NCBI GenBank assembly: GCA_021307315.1
Contig: JAJSPD010000005.1
Location: 930,001-994,000, forward strand
Length of the DNA: 64,000 bases
DNA from: Bisporella sp. PMI_857
Lineage: Eukaryota; Ascomycota; Leotiomycetes; Helotiales; Helotiaceae
Direction: 5' to 3'
Shown here: one piece after another, positions 25,764 through 36,428 of the stretch
Layout: every line of letters begins with the position of its first letter
How positions within the stretch are numbered: position 1 is the stretch's first letter
Notes under the pieces: model-generated
What the model was told of the DNA's origin: nothing
The model's input: the letters and a program-made list of their open reading frames with translations, nothing else
The model's database searches: none
Translations under genes and position numbers: made by a program

Positions 25764-26622
25764 TCATTCCTCTTCTAGTGGAAGCGGGACCTGTGTGCTG
25801 GTAATCCACTCTTCCATCATGGCTTGGCCTCCTGACACTACCGCCTTTCCTTTCCTATCCTTCCGTTTGATTACAAGGCATAGAACACGACCATAAATTG
25901 CAAACCCGTCGTAAGTAGTTTTCATGGCCATTTTCTTCTTATCCTCAGTTTCCTCGTCTGATAGTGCTTCTGCGACTTTCCTCTGCTTAGATGCATGCTC
26001 CTCACCGTGACCATCGTCCTCAGAATCAATTACCGTAGTTCTTGGGCGCTTTGACCTTCGCGGCCCTTCATCATCGCTCACAAAAAGTGCACTTGTATCG
26101 GATGAAGTCTCCTCTATCGCGGGCAGGTCTTGCAAACCCAGGCAACCACCCTCACCCTCCTCTCTCCTGATCACGGGTTCATCGTCAATGTCAATCGCTG
26201 TGTCTTTCGTATCACCCGTGAGCTTAGAAGAATTGGATTGGATGGGTTTCTTGTTAGGATCAAGGAGAAGTTTCCGCTTCGTGAGAAGCGAATGTCGTGT
26301 GCTTGTTTCTGTCAGGAATATTGAGACTTCAAAATCATCTAGAAACATTAGTTGTTGCTTAATTGAAACATTAACTTTACCTGCCTTCCACTACGACGTC
26401 TTTGAGCCCTTTCTTTTTGCTCCCTCCTTTCCCTTTTTGACGCTCATTCTCCTCGCGAAGTTTAGGGAGAACTAATGGCCGTACACTCTCAATGACGCGT
26501 GGCAGAACTGGGCTCCTCGAATTCAACAACCAGCTCTCTGCCAAAGCTGGGTTATCGAGATAAATACGACATTCCAAAATAGAGTACTTGGTTATGCGCA
26601 AGTATCGTCGAATAGGAGCCAT
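25764..26622 (-). CDS. Conserved fungal protein of unknown function (acidic, nuclear-like)
   Basis: Two exons, 26622-26385 and 26338-25764, about 270 aa. The N-terminal block (MAPIRRYLRITKYSILECRI and LDNPALAESWLL) looks like a well-conserved domain, then KKKGLKDVVVE joins DDFEVSIFLTET. The central part is acidic with Ser/Asp runs and a basic cluster (RRSKRPR), suggesting a nuclear protein; the C-terminus returns to ordered sequence (YDGFAIYGRVLCLVIKRK). The intron appears to be of the GC-AG type: the in-frame junction needs donor AAG|GCAGGT. The stronger-looking GTAAAG four bases on, joined to the same acceptor, gives an immediate stop; joined to an acceptor further in, it would delete DDFEVSIFLTET. 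I do not recognise the family by name. Confidence 0.75.
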
Positions 26623-27196
26623 AATTTGAATGGTGCTTCAGTTGTTGTTTGCATTGCCCATCTTGTAGGAAGAGTTGACAATTCCCGATTTTTGGCAGCC
26701 TCGCAAGGCTGAAATCTCAGGCTTTCATTGGCATCCTAAGCATGCATGGAGTGATAAACTACCACGACAAGATCACTACCAAGCATCATTTGTTTAAGTG
26801 CAGGGCCACAATTTAGTTACAGGATACATTGTCATTGTGTCGCAGGCTCTTGTAGAAGTCTCTTCCCCAAAAGTTCATCCGCTTAGCTGGGAAGCTCGAA
26901 AATAATAGTATACTCCCACTTCCACTTCATAGATCGTTTGATTTTATTCATATTACAGAAAGCAGATGCATATGAGCAGTTACATCCATACCTTATCTCA
27001 TGCAAATTTGATTCGAAGTCTAATCCAGCTTGAGATTACGTTGTGTGACCGAAGCAACTTGCGGCGAATACCGGCTCGGTATTCTCCTAATATTGTCATA
27101 TTGGTGAAAACCCATCTCGTCAGCAACCTTTGCCAGAAAAGTTCTATAAATTAATCTTTCTAATGCTGCTATAATCTTCTTTTCTGGTTATCCGCG
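26623..27196. promoter_or_regulatory. Divergent promoter region
   Basis: 574 bp between the unknown conserved gene (-) and the alternative NADH dehydrogenase (+). No clear TATA box; AT-rich just before 27197. No gene seen. Confidence 0.45.
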
Positions 27197-29227
27197 ATGA
27201 CTTCCATGATAACAAGGGCTGGAAACTACTCGCATCTGCTTTCCGGTAGCACGGCTCTGTCTCGGGTGCTTCGGAGAAATATTTCAACTAAAGAACTTGA
27301 CGCAGCCAAGGGAGGTATGCAGATACTTAAACTATACCTAACTACATCTGACCGAGTACCAGGACGAGAACGAGTGGTGATATTAGGGTCCGGGTAAGCA
27401 CCCTAATCTTTATTTCTAGGCAGTTCTTCTGACACCATGAAGATGGGCTGGCTTTGTTTTGTCTAGAGAGCTTGACAAGAAGAAATTTCAACCCATAATT
27501 GTATCTCCACGACCATACTTTGTCTTCACGCCGCTTCTAGCTTCGACAGCTGTCGGCACCCTTGAATTCAGGAATACTGTCGAGTCTGTTAGAGCTCGGA
27601 GTTCAGGTGTAGAGTTCATCCAAGGTTGGGGCGACGATGTGAACTTTAACGAAAAGAAGTTAAAGATTGAAGAAGCTTCTCTGGAAATCCCGTCTACGCC
27701 TTCAAGGGGAGCAAATGTAGCGAGTATTCAGGGCGGGGAAGCGAGCAGCAAGGAGAAAGGACGATTATTCGACTTAAAGTACGACAAGCTGGTGGTTGCT
27801 GTAGGTTGTTATAGCCAGACATTCGGAACCCCTGGCGTCAAAGAAAATGCTCTATTCTTGAAGGACGTGACCGATGCGAGAAAGATAAGAAAGAGGGTAC
27901 TGGAATGTAAGCTCGGCCAGGTCACCCAAATAACGTGCTGATCATAGAAGGCTTTGAAACGGCTGCGCTACCTACAACTTCTGATGCATTGAAGGATCAA
28001 CTTCTCAACTTTGCTATTGTAGGCGGTGGTCGTAAGGACAAATTCATCTCTTATGGAAGCACACATGCTAATTAGCCCTCCTTAGCGACGGGAGTCGAAT
28101 ATGCTGCCGAACTTCATGGTGAGATTCCTTCGGAATATACCATAAGGAATTGGAAAACGTCTATAATGTAGAATAGTATTGAGCGCCGATATACTGACAT
28201 GCCGATTCCTTAGATTTGATCCATGAGGACCTCAGAAAGGTCTACCCTACACTTGTACCTCATGTCAACATCACTATATATGATGTTGCACAAAAAATTC
28301 TGCCTATGTTTGACTCGAAGCTTGCTGAGTATGCATTGAAGCTTTTCAAACGGGACGGTATTAAAGTCAAGACGCAGCACAATATAGAGAGCTTGCAGCC
28401 AGGCCTTCCTGAGAAGTCTCGTGAGCAGGGTGATGGTGGTGTTTTCACATTAAAAACGAAGCAAGAAGGTGATATTGGAGTTGGAATGGTGGTCTGGTCA
28501 ACGGGTCAGTATGGTTTGATGAGATCACCTCATTCTCAAAGCTGACATATCAGGTCTTATGATGAACCCTTTCATTCAACGCGCCCTTGACGATGTGCAC
28601 AAATTCCCTACGGCAAGCGTCTCGGTGTCTAATCTCGCAAAGACCCCCGCAGCCGATGAGAAATGGGCAATAAAGCGATTTTCCAATGGAGGCTTGCTTG
28701 TAGATGACCATTTCCGTGTGAAGCTCATTCCAAGGACTTCCGATGCCACCAAAATAAAAGACTTCGATCCCCCTGAGGCAACAATGCAGGATGTTTTTGC
28801 TATAGGCGACGTTTCAGTAATGGAGAAGAACAGACTGCCTGCTACCGCACAAGTGGCCAACCAGGAGGCCAAATGGCTTGCGAAAAATCTGAATGCAGGT
28901 TTTGTGGAAGGCAAGGAGGGCTTCAACTTCAAAAACCTAGGTGTCATGACATATCTAGGGAATATGAAAGCGATCATGCAGACTGGTGGGCACAACGAAA
29001 TCAAGGGGCAAGTTGTATTTTGATTATACTTTCTTACTCTAATAGGGTTATAGGCGATTCGCATGGCTGATATGGAGAGGAGCATACTTGACGCAGACGG
29101 TTAGTTGGAGGAATAAAATACTGATCCCAATCTACTGGTAAGTAAACTGGTGCCTGTGCTAATCAGCCGTGCTGACCTTTTTAGGTCCATTAATTGGGTG
29201 TTTGGGCGGGATATCTCGAGATTCTGA
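27197..29227 (+). CDS. Type II (alternative) NADH:ubiquinone oxidoreductase, mitochondrial
   Basis: Eight exons: 27197-27393, 27443-27906, 27951-28031, 28086-28118, 28214-28504, 28554-29007, 29054-29137 and 29185-29227, about 548 aa. An Arg/Ser/Thr-rich presequence (LSRVLRRNISTKE) points to mitochondria. The first dinucleotide fold VVILGSGWAGF is restored across intron 1; the second, FAIVGGGPTGVEYAAELHD, is built across introns 3 and 4; the FAD-binding ATQVA-like block is VFAIGDVS...ATAQVANQEA. The C-terminus WLIWRGAYLTQTVSWRNK..FGRDISRF is the typical membrane-binding tail. No EF-hand insert, so it resembles NDI1-type rather than calcium-regulated NDE-type enzymes. It passes electrons from NADH to quinone without pumping protons. 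Intron 6 appears to use GC-AG ends (GG|GCAAGT..TATAG). Confidence 0.93.
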
Positions 29228-29654
29228 TAAAGCTTGCTGGAAGTGGTTGGAATTGACAATGGGTGTTAATTTGTGTAAAAAGCCGGAGTAAACTGGTTTA
29301 AAGGAGTTATAGAATGGCAGTGCGATATTTTAAGCATTTTTTTAGATTTACCATATAATCTCGGTGTTGTCGGGCTCATGGATGTCGAGAGCAGCGACCA
29401 TTTTTGCTCGCCAACACTAATCGCTAGTCCACATAACTGGTATAGCGCAAATACGAATTCTCAAGAAGCATGAAAAATTTATCCTTATTTAAAAACCTTT
29501 ATATCTCTTTTCTACCTACACAGAAAGCTGATTGCCAAGAAAATTTGCTGCCAAGAGAAAAGAAAAGGCGTCATCATTTCGCCATGTCCAAGTGATTAAT
29601 ACTTTTGTCACACTGCACTGGATTGTAACACTAGCACAAGATTTCCTTAATTCA
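29228..29654. other. Intergenic spacer
   Basis: 427 bp between the NADH dehydrogenase and chromate-transporter genes, same strand. It contains the terminator of the first and promoter of the second; nothing else seen. Confidence 0.5.
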
Positions 29655-31341
29655 ATGCGTACTTCAACCCTCGATACGCGACTCTGGGAGGTCTTCCAGT
29701 ATGGATGGCACCTCGGTTTCACCGCATTCGGAGGTCCTCCCGTCCACTTCAAGATTGTGAGCACATTTGCATCAACACCATCTACCAGTTATGAAAACTG
29801 ACAAACTCGATCACAGCTCTACGATAAATATGTGACTAAGCTAGGATGGGTTGATGAGCAGATGGTCAGCCTTTTCTATTATCTTGCAAAGACTGCCAAG
29901 TAGATGCTGAAGTACTAAGCAGTACCAAGAACTTTTTTCTGTAAGCCAGGCAATATCAGGGCCAGCGAGCACCAAAATGTTCTATTGCTTGAACTTGCTC
30001 CACAGTGGGTTCTTACCTGCCATTCTGGGGCAATTACTTTGGAGGTATGGCGGTATCCTTTCGAACATCATCATGACATGAGTCTCTAACTCCCGCAAAG
30101 TCTACCTGGAGCACTAGGGATGTATGGACTTGCTCTTGGGGTGTCAAATAGTTAGTCGAGACTTGTATTCACAATAATCTCTGTTAATCCGCCACTGACT
30201 TCTGATTTGAAAAGTTGGCCAAGTTCTTCCGCGTGTCGTGTATGCACTTCTGTCTGGGCTGAATGCTGCAACAGTTGGTATTATTGCACTCGCTGCGGTA
30301 CAACTCGCTCAGAAAGCAATCACGGATGACATCTCAAGAATTTTGGTATTTCTCGGAGCCGCGGCAGGGCTTATGTACAATGCCCTGTGGTACTTCCCTC
30401 TTTTGATGTTTATAGCCGGCTGTGTTTCCATCTCGCACGATTCGCATCTCTTCCATTCTCATGTTAGAAGATTGGCGAGGCTCTTCAGAAGGCTAACGAG
30501 CGCTGGCATTCAGTCAGTTGATGAAACTCATAGAAGTGGCAACCCCGGTACTCAGGATGTAACTTCAGGCGTACCAACTATTTCCACAATCACACCAATG
30601 CAGGAGGATCGGGAGATTTCAGATGACAACCAAGAGCCTCGCATAGTTCCCTCTGCTCGAATAATCAAAGTCTCTTGGCAAATTGGAACAACAATTCTAA
30701 TTTTGTTTGCCAGCTCCTTCATCGCTGTCATGATCCTTCGCGGAGTATTGCGAGCTCCACCTATACTATTCAGTTTATTCTCCAACATGTTCCTAGCGGG
30801 TACTATCATCTTTGGCGGTGGACCTGTAGTCATCCCGCTACTTCGCGAGTACGTTGTATCTGAAGGCTGGGTCTCTCCTCGAGATTTTTTACTTGGCCTC
30901 GCCATGATCCAGTCCTTCCCTGGTCCCAACTTCAACTTTGCCGTCTATCTTGGAGGGCTTACCGCTGCATATGGCAAGAGCAATGCTGCCTCTGGCGCAA
31001 TACTTGCGTACCTTGGGATTTTTCTTCCAGGACTGATTCTGTGTCATGGTATCATGGGTGTCTGGAGTGCCATAAGGGGAAACAGATGGGTCAAAAGTGG
31101 CCTTAGAGGGGTCAACGCAGCAGCTGTTGGGCTGATATACACCGCAGTGTATAGGCTTTGGCAAATCGGGTTTATCGATGAAGGATTCCAGACTGGTAAA
31201 AGCTTAGGGGATGATCCGTGGTATGTTGTGATCGGTGCAACAAGTTATGTTGGTGGCATGTGGTTCAGGTTACACCCTCCAATTGCCATTGTTCTTGGGG
31301 CAGTAATGGGATTGGTAAGATATGCTGTCATCATCGCATAA
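29655..31341 (+). CDS. Chromate ion transporter (CHR) family membrane protein
   Basis: Five exons: 29655-29756, 29817-29864, 29923-30044, 30101-30150 and 30215-31341, about 482 aa. The ATG at 29655 starts MRTSTLDTRLWEVFQYGWHLGFTAFGGPPVHF, the canonical N-terminal CHR signature (GxxxFGGPxxH). The second half repeats the fold: FLAGTIIFGGGPVVIPLL, VSPRDFLLGLAMIQSFPGPNFNFAVYLGG, with about 10-12 hydrophobic segments overall. The two halves are joined by a hydrophilic cytosolic linker (about residues 195-250). In the first half the usual PGP motif reads SGPAST. CHR proteins exchange or expel chromate in bacteria and fungi; sulfate-related transport is sometimes proposed. Export of chromate here is inferred. 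Confidence 0.92.
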
Positions 31342-31845
31342 TTCAATGAGTATTCAATTGGCTTCAACGAATGAGCAAGGGATCATTATAGTCTCTTGCC
31401 TTAGTAGAAGTAATAGTAGCAATGCCAAGTCTCGTTAAAACACTCTGATGGATCCCTCTCTCCCTATCTCTATAAGTATCTCCAAGCTGTTTTCTAGACT
31501 TGCAAAAACAATATAGATTGGGTAAGCATAGTTATTGTGTCAGTTATCGGAGAATACAACAATTCATTGAATAGAGCCTTCATATATGACTTAGGGAGGG
31601 TATACATTACTCTATGTTTCTCTCTCTGTCTATAAGATTTACATCGCGGACGTCTGTATACATTTAGGACACATGAAAAACAATGAAGTGAATGGTTAAT
31701 CGCCTATGACTGTTTTTACAGCTATGTGTTCGATCTTTTGACCACCTTATCTTCTTTCCTGCCAAACGGAACTCTCATAATTTCATCAGATCGAGCTTTC
31801 CCCATTCATTATAAAGCTATTCTTTAAACAACAAACATCAGCAGA
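31342..31845. other. Intergenic spacer
   Basis: 504 bp with the CHR gene 3' end and the upstream region of the Myb-like gene. AT-rich before 31846. No gene recognised. Confidence 0.5.
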
Positions 31846-32657
31846 ATGCCTCGTCAGTATCGATACTGGACAGTAGAGGAAGATCAGTATTTGCTCAATC
31901 ACTATAATCCACGCCTAGAAGAATGGGAACGCGCAGATCCTAAGCCAGCTCTCACATGGACTACCTTGGACAAAGAAGCTTCGCAATTCCTCCAAACAAA
32001 AGGCTACACGAGAGACGCTAATAGCTGCGGCAAGAGGTTTAAAAAGCTTCAGGATCTGGATAGTAGAGAAGGCGAAAATGACGAAACGGAAGTTCAAGAA
32101 CCTACACTACCGCCACCACCACAAGCATGGAGTAAGGAAGAGGATATTTGCTTTGGCCTTTTGGTGAAAGGCCAAAGGCTCATGAAGCCGCGTCAATCGG
32201 ACGAGCAATACTGGGCTACGGTAGCAGAAAAACATTTTAGGGACAACGAGCACAAACGTAGTTGGGAGGAGTGCAAGGCACGATGGGAGACGACTGATTG
32301 GGGGCTGAATCGTTGGAATTATGATATTCGCAAGGGCGTCCTGGGTCTTGGTGAGCGAAAGTTTCCTCGTCTCTTGAACAAGCGTTTTAGTGTATCCCGA
32401 ATCGGGGAACGGATTGTTTAAATCCTTCATCTTGTGGAATTAATGAAATCTTAGATCCTCTTCGATCCTTACACGAACTCCACGAGGATGCTATCAATGA
32501 AAGAATCTACCTGACCAAAGAACTCAATACAGTCCGGGATTGCATTGAGAAGGTGAAGGAATATGACCTCGGAGGACGTGGACAAGCCAAACTTCGAGTA
32601 ATTATGGAACGCAAGGATGATCTGGAACAACTCTACCAGGAAAATGAGCAACGGTGA
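31846..32657 (+). CDS. Myb/SANT-like DNA-binding protein with C-terminal coiled coil
   Basis: Two exons, 31846-32350 and 32455-32657, about 235 aa. The start RYWTVEEDQYLLNHYN and a second WSKEEDICFGLLV block, each with spaced Trp residues and charged helices, resemble two Myb/SANT-like units of the kind found in fungal trihelix-like proteins. If the first exon is read through, a stop comes at 32421; using donor CTTG|GTGAGC and acceptor TCTTAG instead continues into DPLRSLHELHEDAINERIYL and further heptad-like sequence ending EQLYQENEQR, a good coiled coil with no stops. That supports the splice. Probably a small transcription or chromatin factor; no target is known. Confidence 0.72.
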
Positions 32658-32975
32658 ACTTTTCTATGGACTTCCTCAGAAAATCAACTAACGTGCTGAA
32701 CTAGCAAAGCTCAATACAAGAGTGGAATTGACTTTCTCGGCAACAGACAGTCATGAGTTTCCAAATGGTTTACCATTCATGCTGTAACATTAGAACATGC
32801 AATCATAAACCACAAGGAGCAGAAATGAAAACTAAAGCGTGCCATCACGAAAGTACAGCGTCAAGTATAGACATATAAGGATTACATATCTTACTGAAGC
32901 TTGTATCAGTGCCTCCATTTACTCATACACCAAGCAGTCCTTGCTTTTCGTACATTCCTTGATAAAACAAATGAA

Positions 32976-33914
32976 TCACCTTCCATCCAATGAGTCCAAT
33001 TTGCCACCAGTCAACTCCTCCGCAATGCGCTTCAGGCGTTTACCTGTAAGAATGGCAGGGCGGTTTGCGCTAGCGTTCTCTACAGCCCCCTTCTGAGTGT
33101 TATTTACCACCGACAACATATCCTGCACAGTCTCTTGCTGTCCAAAGGCGTCCCATACATTTCCTTTATCTCCTCCTGTACCAACTGTTGGAACAAATAT
33201 TTTATCCACCTCAGTATTGAGTTGTTCTTCAGACACAATAAATGACCGAGCATTCATATATAGCGTATGTAAGGCATCTCGACGTACGTCAGCCAGCGCA
33301 AGCTCTTTAGCCTTTACCCGTTCCTTCTTCTCAACAATTCGAATCTCCCGTTGAGGGTCAGCAACGGGACCCTGTTGAAGCTGCCTGACGGCTTCCAAGA
33401 TGGTTGGATTTGTCAAACGCTCGTCTTCCCGCTGAGGCGCATAGGCTCGCTCATTACGCTCCTTCTGCTTCCTCTGACTCCTGGTAGCTATGGCAGCCTC
33501 CTGATTAAGCTTTCTCTGATGTAATGCCACGATACCCTCGCGTAGATTTTCCCGTCGTGATGCCGCCATCCGCCGTTTCCATTTCGTACGCTCGTCTTTC
33601 GAGGCGGAAATCTGATTCTTTTCTGAAGGTTCGAGGATCGCCAGCGCCAGATGCTTCTTCAGTGTTCTACCATTCTTGGTGGGCCCACGTCGGTGAAAGA
33701 TTTCTCGAGGCGGAGGTAGCTTGCCCTTGATGTCCCGGGCCCCTGTGGCATATCTCTGAGGTGGTAAGGGGATATTGATGAATTTTGGACTCTCAGGACC
33801 GATTGAAGCGAGTGGACTTGAAGTGCTGAATTTTCGTAGTGAGGAAGATATAGACACCATTGACTTGTTCCTCACCAGACAAGTCAATGGGGATTGAGGA
33901 AGCGCTGGTGGCAT
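32976..33914 (-). CDS. Mitochondrial small-subunit ribosomal protein mS26 (Pet123-like)
   Basis: Single exon, 312 aa. The N-terminus has a basic, Ser-rich mitochondrial presequence (SMVSISSSLRKFSTSSPLASIG). Then come ESPKFINIPLPPQ and GKLPPPREIFHRRGPTK, characteristic of fungal Pet123/mS26, and a long, highly charged helix (about residues 105-230) with many Arg/Lys/Glu, as expected for a mitoribosomal protein. The C-terminus ends LKRIAEELTGGKLDSLDGR. It is divergent from NOG2 across only 234 bp, pairing a mitochondrial and a cytosolic ribosome gene. Confidence 0.85.
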   Translation of the reverse strand: MPPALPQSPLTCLVRNKSMVSISSSLRKFSTSSPLASIGPESPKFINIPLPPQRYATGARDIKGKLPPPREIFHRRGPTKNGRTLKKHLALAILEPSEKNQISASKDERTKWKRRMAASRRENLREGIVALHQRKLNQEAAIATRSQRKQKERNERAYAPQREDERLTNPTILEAVRQLQQGPVADPQREIRIVEKKERVKAKELALADVRRDALHTLYMNARSFIVSEEQLNTEVDKIFVPTVGTGGDKGNVWDAFGQQETVQDMLSVVNNTQKGAVENASANRPAILTGKRLKRIAEELTGGKLDSLDGR

Positions 33915-34148
33915 TTTGAAGTGTGGTTTCCCTAAACTTCAAACCTTCAGCAAGATTTCCAAAGTTCTTCAACGCCCCAAATCAGCTTAGCTTCAATTTG
34001 TGGATTACGTAAGAGCTGTTAGTGGGTTGTCTCCAGCCACAACAGCCACAACAACTTTTTTTTCCTCAATTATATTTTCCCTCTCGAATCTGTCCCCAAC
34101 CTCAACCCTTTCTAGAAGACTCCCACAACAGCGAGCGCCTGTCTCGAT
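33915..34148. promoter_or_regulatory. Bidirectional promoter, mS26 / NOG2
   Basis: 234 bp between divergent ATGs. It has C-rich and T-rich tracts and TTTTTTTTCC just upstream of the NOG2 leader, but no motif I can assign. The short distance suggests shared regulation of the two ribosome-related genes. Confidence 0.5.
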
Positions 34149-36428
34149 ATGGGTAAATTCAAGAAAGAAGCCTCCCGAAAGAAGAGGGATGGAACCGTCA
34201 GTGATGGCATGGCCAATGTCAAGGTCAAGGGAGAGAACTTCTACAGAACTGCAAAAAAAGCAAAGCAGTTGAAAATTCTCACCGGAGGCACTGCACAGCA
34301 TAATGCTGCTGGGAAAGTGACGAAAGCTGCTGCCTTTCAAACTAAAGAGATTCCAAATGCGAGAATCGAGGTACGTTTGCTTTAAAGAACAACAATTGTC
34401 TAATCATAGCTCACATGGTGCATAGCCAAATAGGAAATGGTTCACCAATTCTCGAGTTATTGGCCAAGATGCACTTGCTTCTTTCAGAGCAGCAATGGAG
34501 GAACGAGCCTCTGATCCATACAGTGTTCTTCTGAAATCAAACAAGCTTCCAATGACTTTGATCAGAGACAGTAAAGGAAAGAATGGTATAAAGGAACACC
34601 AAGCAAAGATGACAGTTGAAGGCGTTCCGTTTGCCGATACATTTGGGCCGAAGATGCAGCGCAAGCGAGTGAAGCTAGGTGTCAGCACTGTGGAAGATCT
34701 TGCAGAGAGTACTGCGAAGAGCCATGACACTTACCTCGATAGACTTGATGAGCAGTTATTGCTTAGTGGCAACTCTGGCGCAGAACCTGTAGGTGAAGCG
34801 GCGGCAGTTGATGATGGCTATATCACAAGCGCTAGGGAAGCTATCTTCAGCAAAGGTCAGAGTAAGCGCATTTGGAACGAGTTATACAAAGTTATCGATT
34901 CTTCAGATGTAGTCATCCATGTGCTCGATGCAAGAGATCCTCTAGGTACACGATGTCGGAGTGTTGAGAAGTACATCAAGGAGGAGGCGCCACATAAGCA
35001 CTTAATATTCGTACTGAATAAGTGCGATTTGGTGCCTACTAGGGTTGCTGTAAGTATATTCCCTCTTTATTTATCTCTGGTTCCTTATTCTACATTGGTA
35101 TTCCATCGTTAAGTCAAGACCCCTTCTGCATTTACGTGCTCCTCACAATGGAAGGTTGCCTGTTACAACTTTGGTAGATCAAATCCGTTCTCGCCGCTCT
35201 TGGTCTTCGGACTTTGAGTAGGCAGCTCACCGTCTTGGAGAGTCTGTCGCAAAGAGATAGGTTATGTCTCGTTTTTGAGTTGAATACTGTTTCCGCCAAT
35301 ATGGTGGCTTGTGGCAGTTTTCTTAGTAATGATTCATACATTTCTTTGGTCTTGCAATGAAGTTAAAATTTGTGATGCTACTTCTACAAAAGCTGATCAT
35401 TACTTTAGGCTGCATGGACACGATCTCTGGGCAAAGACTATCCAACCCTTGCATTTCACGCTTCGATCACCAATTCCTTTGGAAAAGGCTCTCTCATCTC
35501 GCTCCTCCGACAATTCTCTTCCCTACATTCAGACCGCAAGCAAATATCCGTAGGCTTTATCGGATACCCCAATACTGGAAAATCATCCATTATTAACACT
35601 CTTCGGAAAAAAAAAGTGTGCACAGTGGCTCCAATTCCAGGAGAAACTAAAATATGGCAATACATCACGTTAATGAAACGCATTTACTTGATCGATTGCC
35701 CCGGTGTAGTACCACCTAGTAACACAGACACGCCTCAAGATATCTTATTACGAGGCGTTGTCAGAGTCGAGAACGTGGAAAATCCAGAACAATATATTCC
35801 AGCCGTCCTTGAGAAGACTAAGCCTCAGCATATCGAGAGAACATACCAAATCAAGGGATACAAAGATCACATTGAGTTCTTGGAGCTTTTGGCAAGAAAA
35901 GGCGGAAGGCTTCTTCATGGAGGAGAGCCTGACGTCGACGGTGTTGCGAAAATGGTCTTGAACGACTTCTTACGTGGTAAAATCCCTTGGTTCACACCAC
36001 CACCAGTCGTTGAAGGTGAGGAAGAGAAAGGAATCGAAGGAAGGGAGGGTCGATTAGGCGAAATGGGAAAAAAGAGAAAACGCGAGGAAGAGTCGGTTGT
36101 AGGCACATCTATCGCAGATACCTCTGTTGCAGATCTCGCATCAAATGCTGCAGAAGATGACGAGGACGAATTCGAGGGCTTTGGCAGCGATGGGGGCGTA
36201 GAGCTCAAGGATGTTGCAGGTGATGTGGATGCCGCTTTCGGCCTCAATTCAGAAGATGAGGAAAGCGAAGTCGACGACGATGCAGATGATAATCAAGATC
36301 TAGAAAGTGATAGTGAAGAAGACAATGAAGCGGCTGAGGAGCAGCTTCGAGAAGAGTTGAACGAGGCTGCACTTGTGGTAAAACAAAGGCTAAGCCCTAC
36401 GCCGAAGAAGAAGCGGCGAAAGGTATGA
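34149..36428 (+). CDS. NOG2: NOG2 (Nug2) nucleolar GTPase, 60S ribosome assembly
   Basis: Three exons: 34149-34370, 34426-35049 and 35409-36428, about 621 aa. The N-terminus ([34 protein letters not shown]) is the conserved NOG2 extension. The GTPase domain is circularly permuted: G4 NKCD (near residue 272) comes before G1 GYPNTGKSS (near 333), G2 in IPGET, and G3 DCPGV (near 377). The C-terminal part is acidic and Ser-rich and ends in a basic KKKRRKV. NOG2 acts in the nucleolus/nucleoplasm on pre-60S particles and blocks early Nmd3 binding until the subunit matures. Intron 2 is 359 bp, far longer than the other introns in this window, and appears to host a snoRNA (see separate entry). Confidence 0.95.
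35095..35343 (+). ncRNA. Candidate intronic H/ACA snoRNA, snR191-like
   Basis: Lies inside NOG2 intron 2; outer ends are approximate. Hairpin 1: lower stem CCATCGTT (35103-35110) with AACTTTGG (35167-35174); guide AGTCA (35112-35116); upper stem AGACCCCTTC with GGAAGGTTGCCT; guide GTTAC (35162-35166); then AGATCA (35176-35181), fitting box H (ANANNA), 14 nt after the guide start. Hairpin 2: GAGAGT (35238-35243), a nine-pair stem CTGTCGCAA (35244-35252) with TTGTGGCAG (35309-35317), guide TAGT (35324-35327), then ACA (35338-35340) again 14 nt later, with three more nt to the end. The guides match the helix 69 sequence GUAACUAUGACUCUC on either side of the two conserved uridines (yeast 25S positions 2258 and 2260). 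The second pocket is weaker. Yeast snR191 also sits in a NOG2 intron. Confidence 0.68.

Noticed and set aside
32469..32651. 60-codon open frame on the minus strand
   Set aside because: It is the shadow of exon 2 of the Myb-like gene, whose plus-strand frame is a clear coiled coil.
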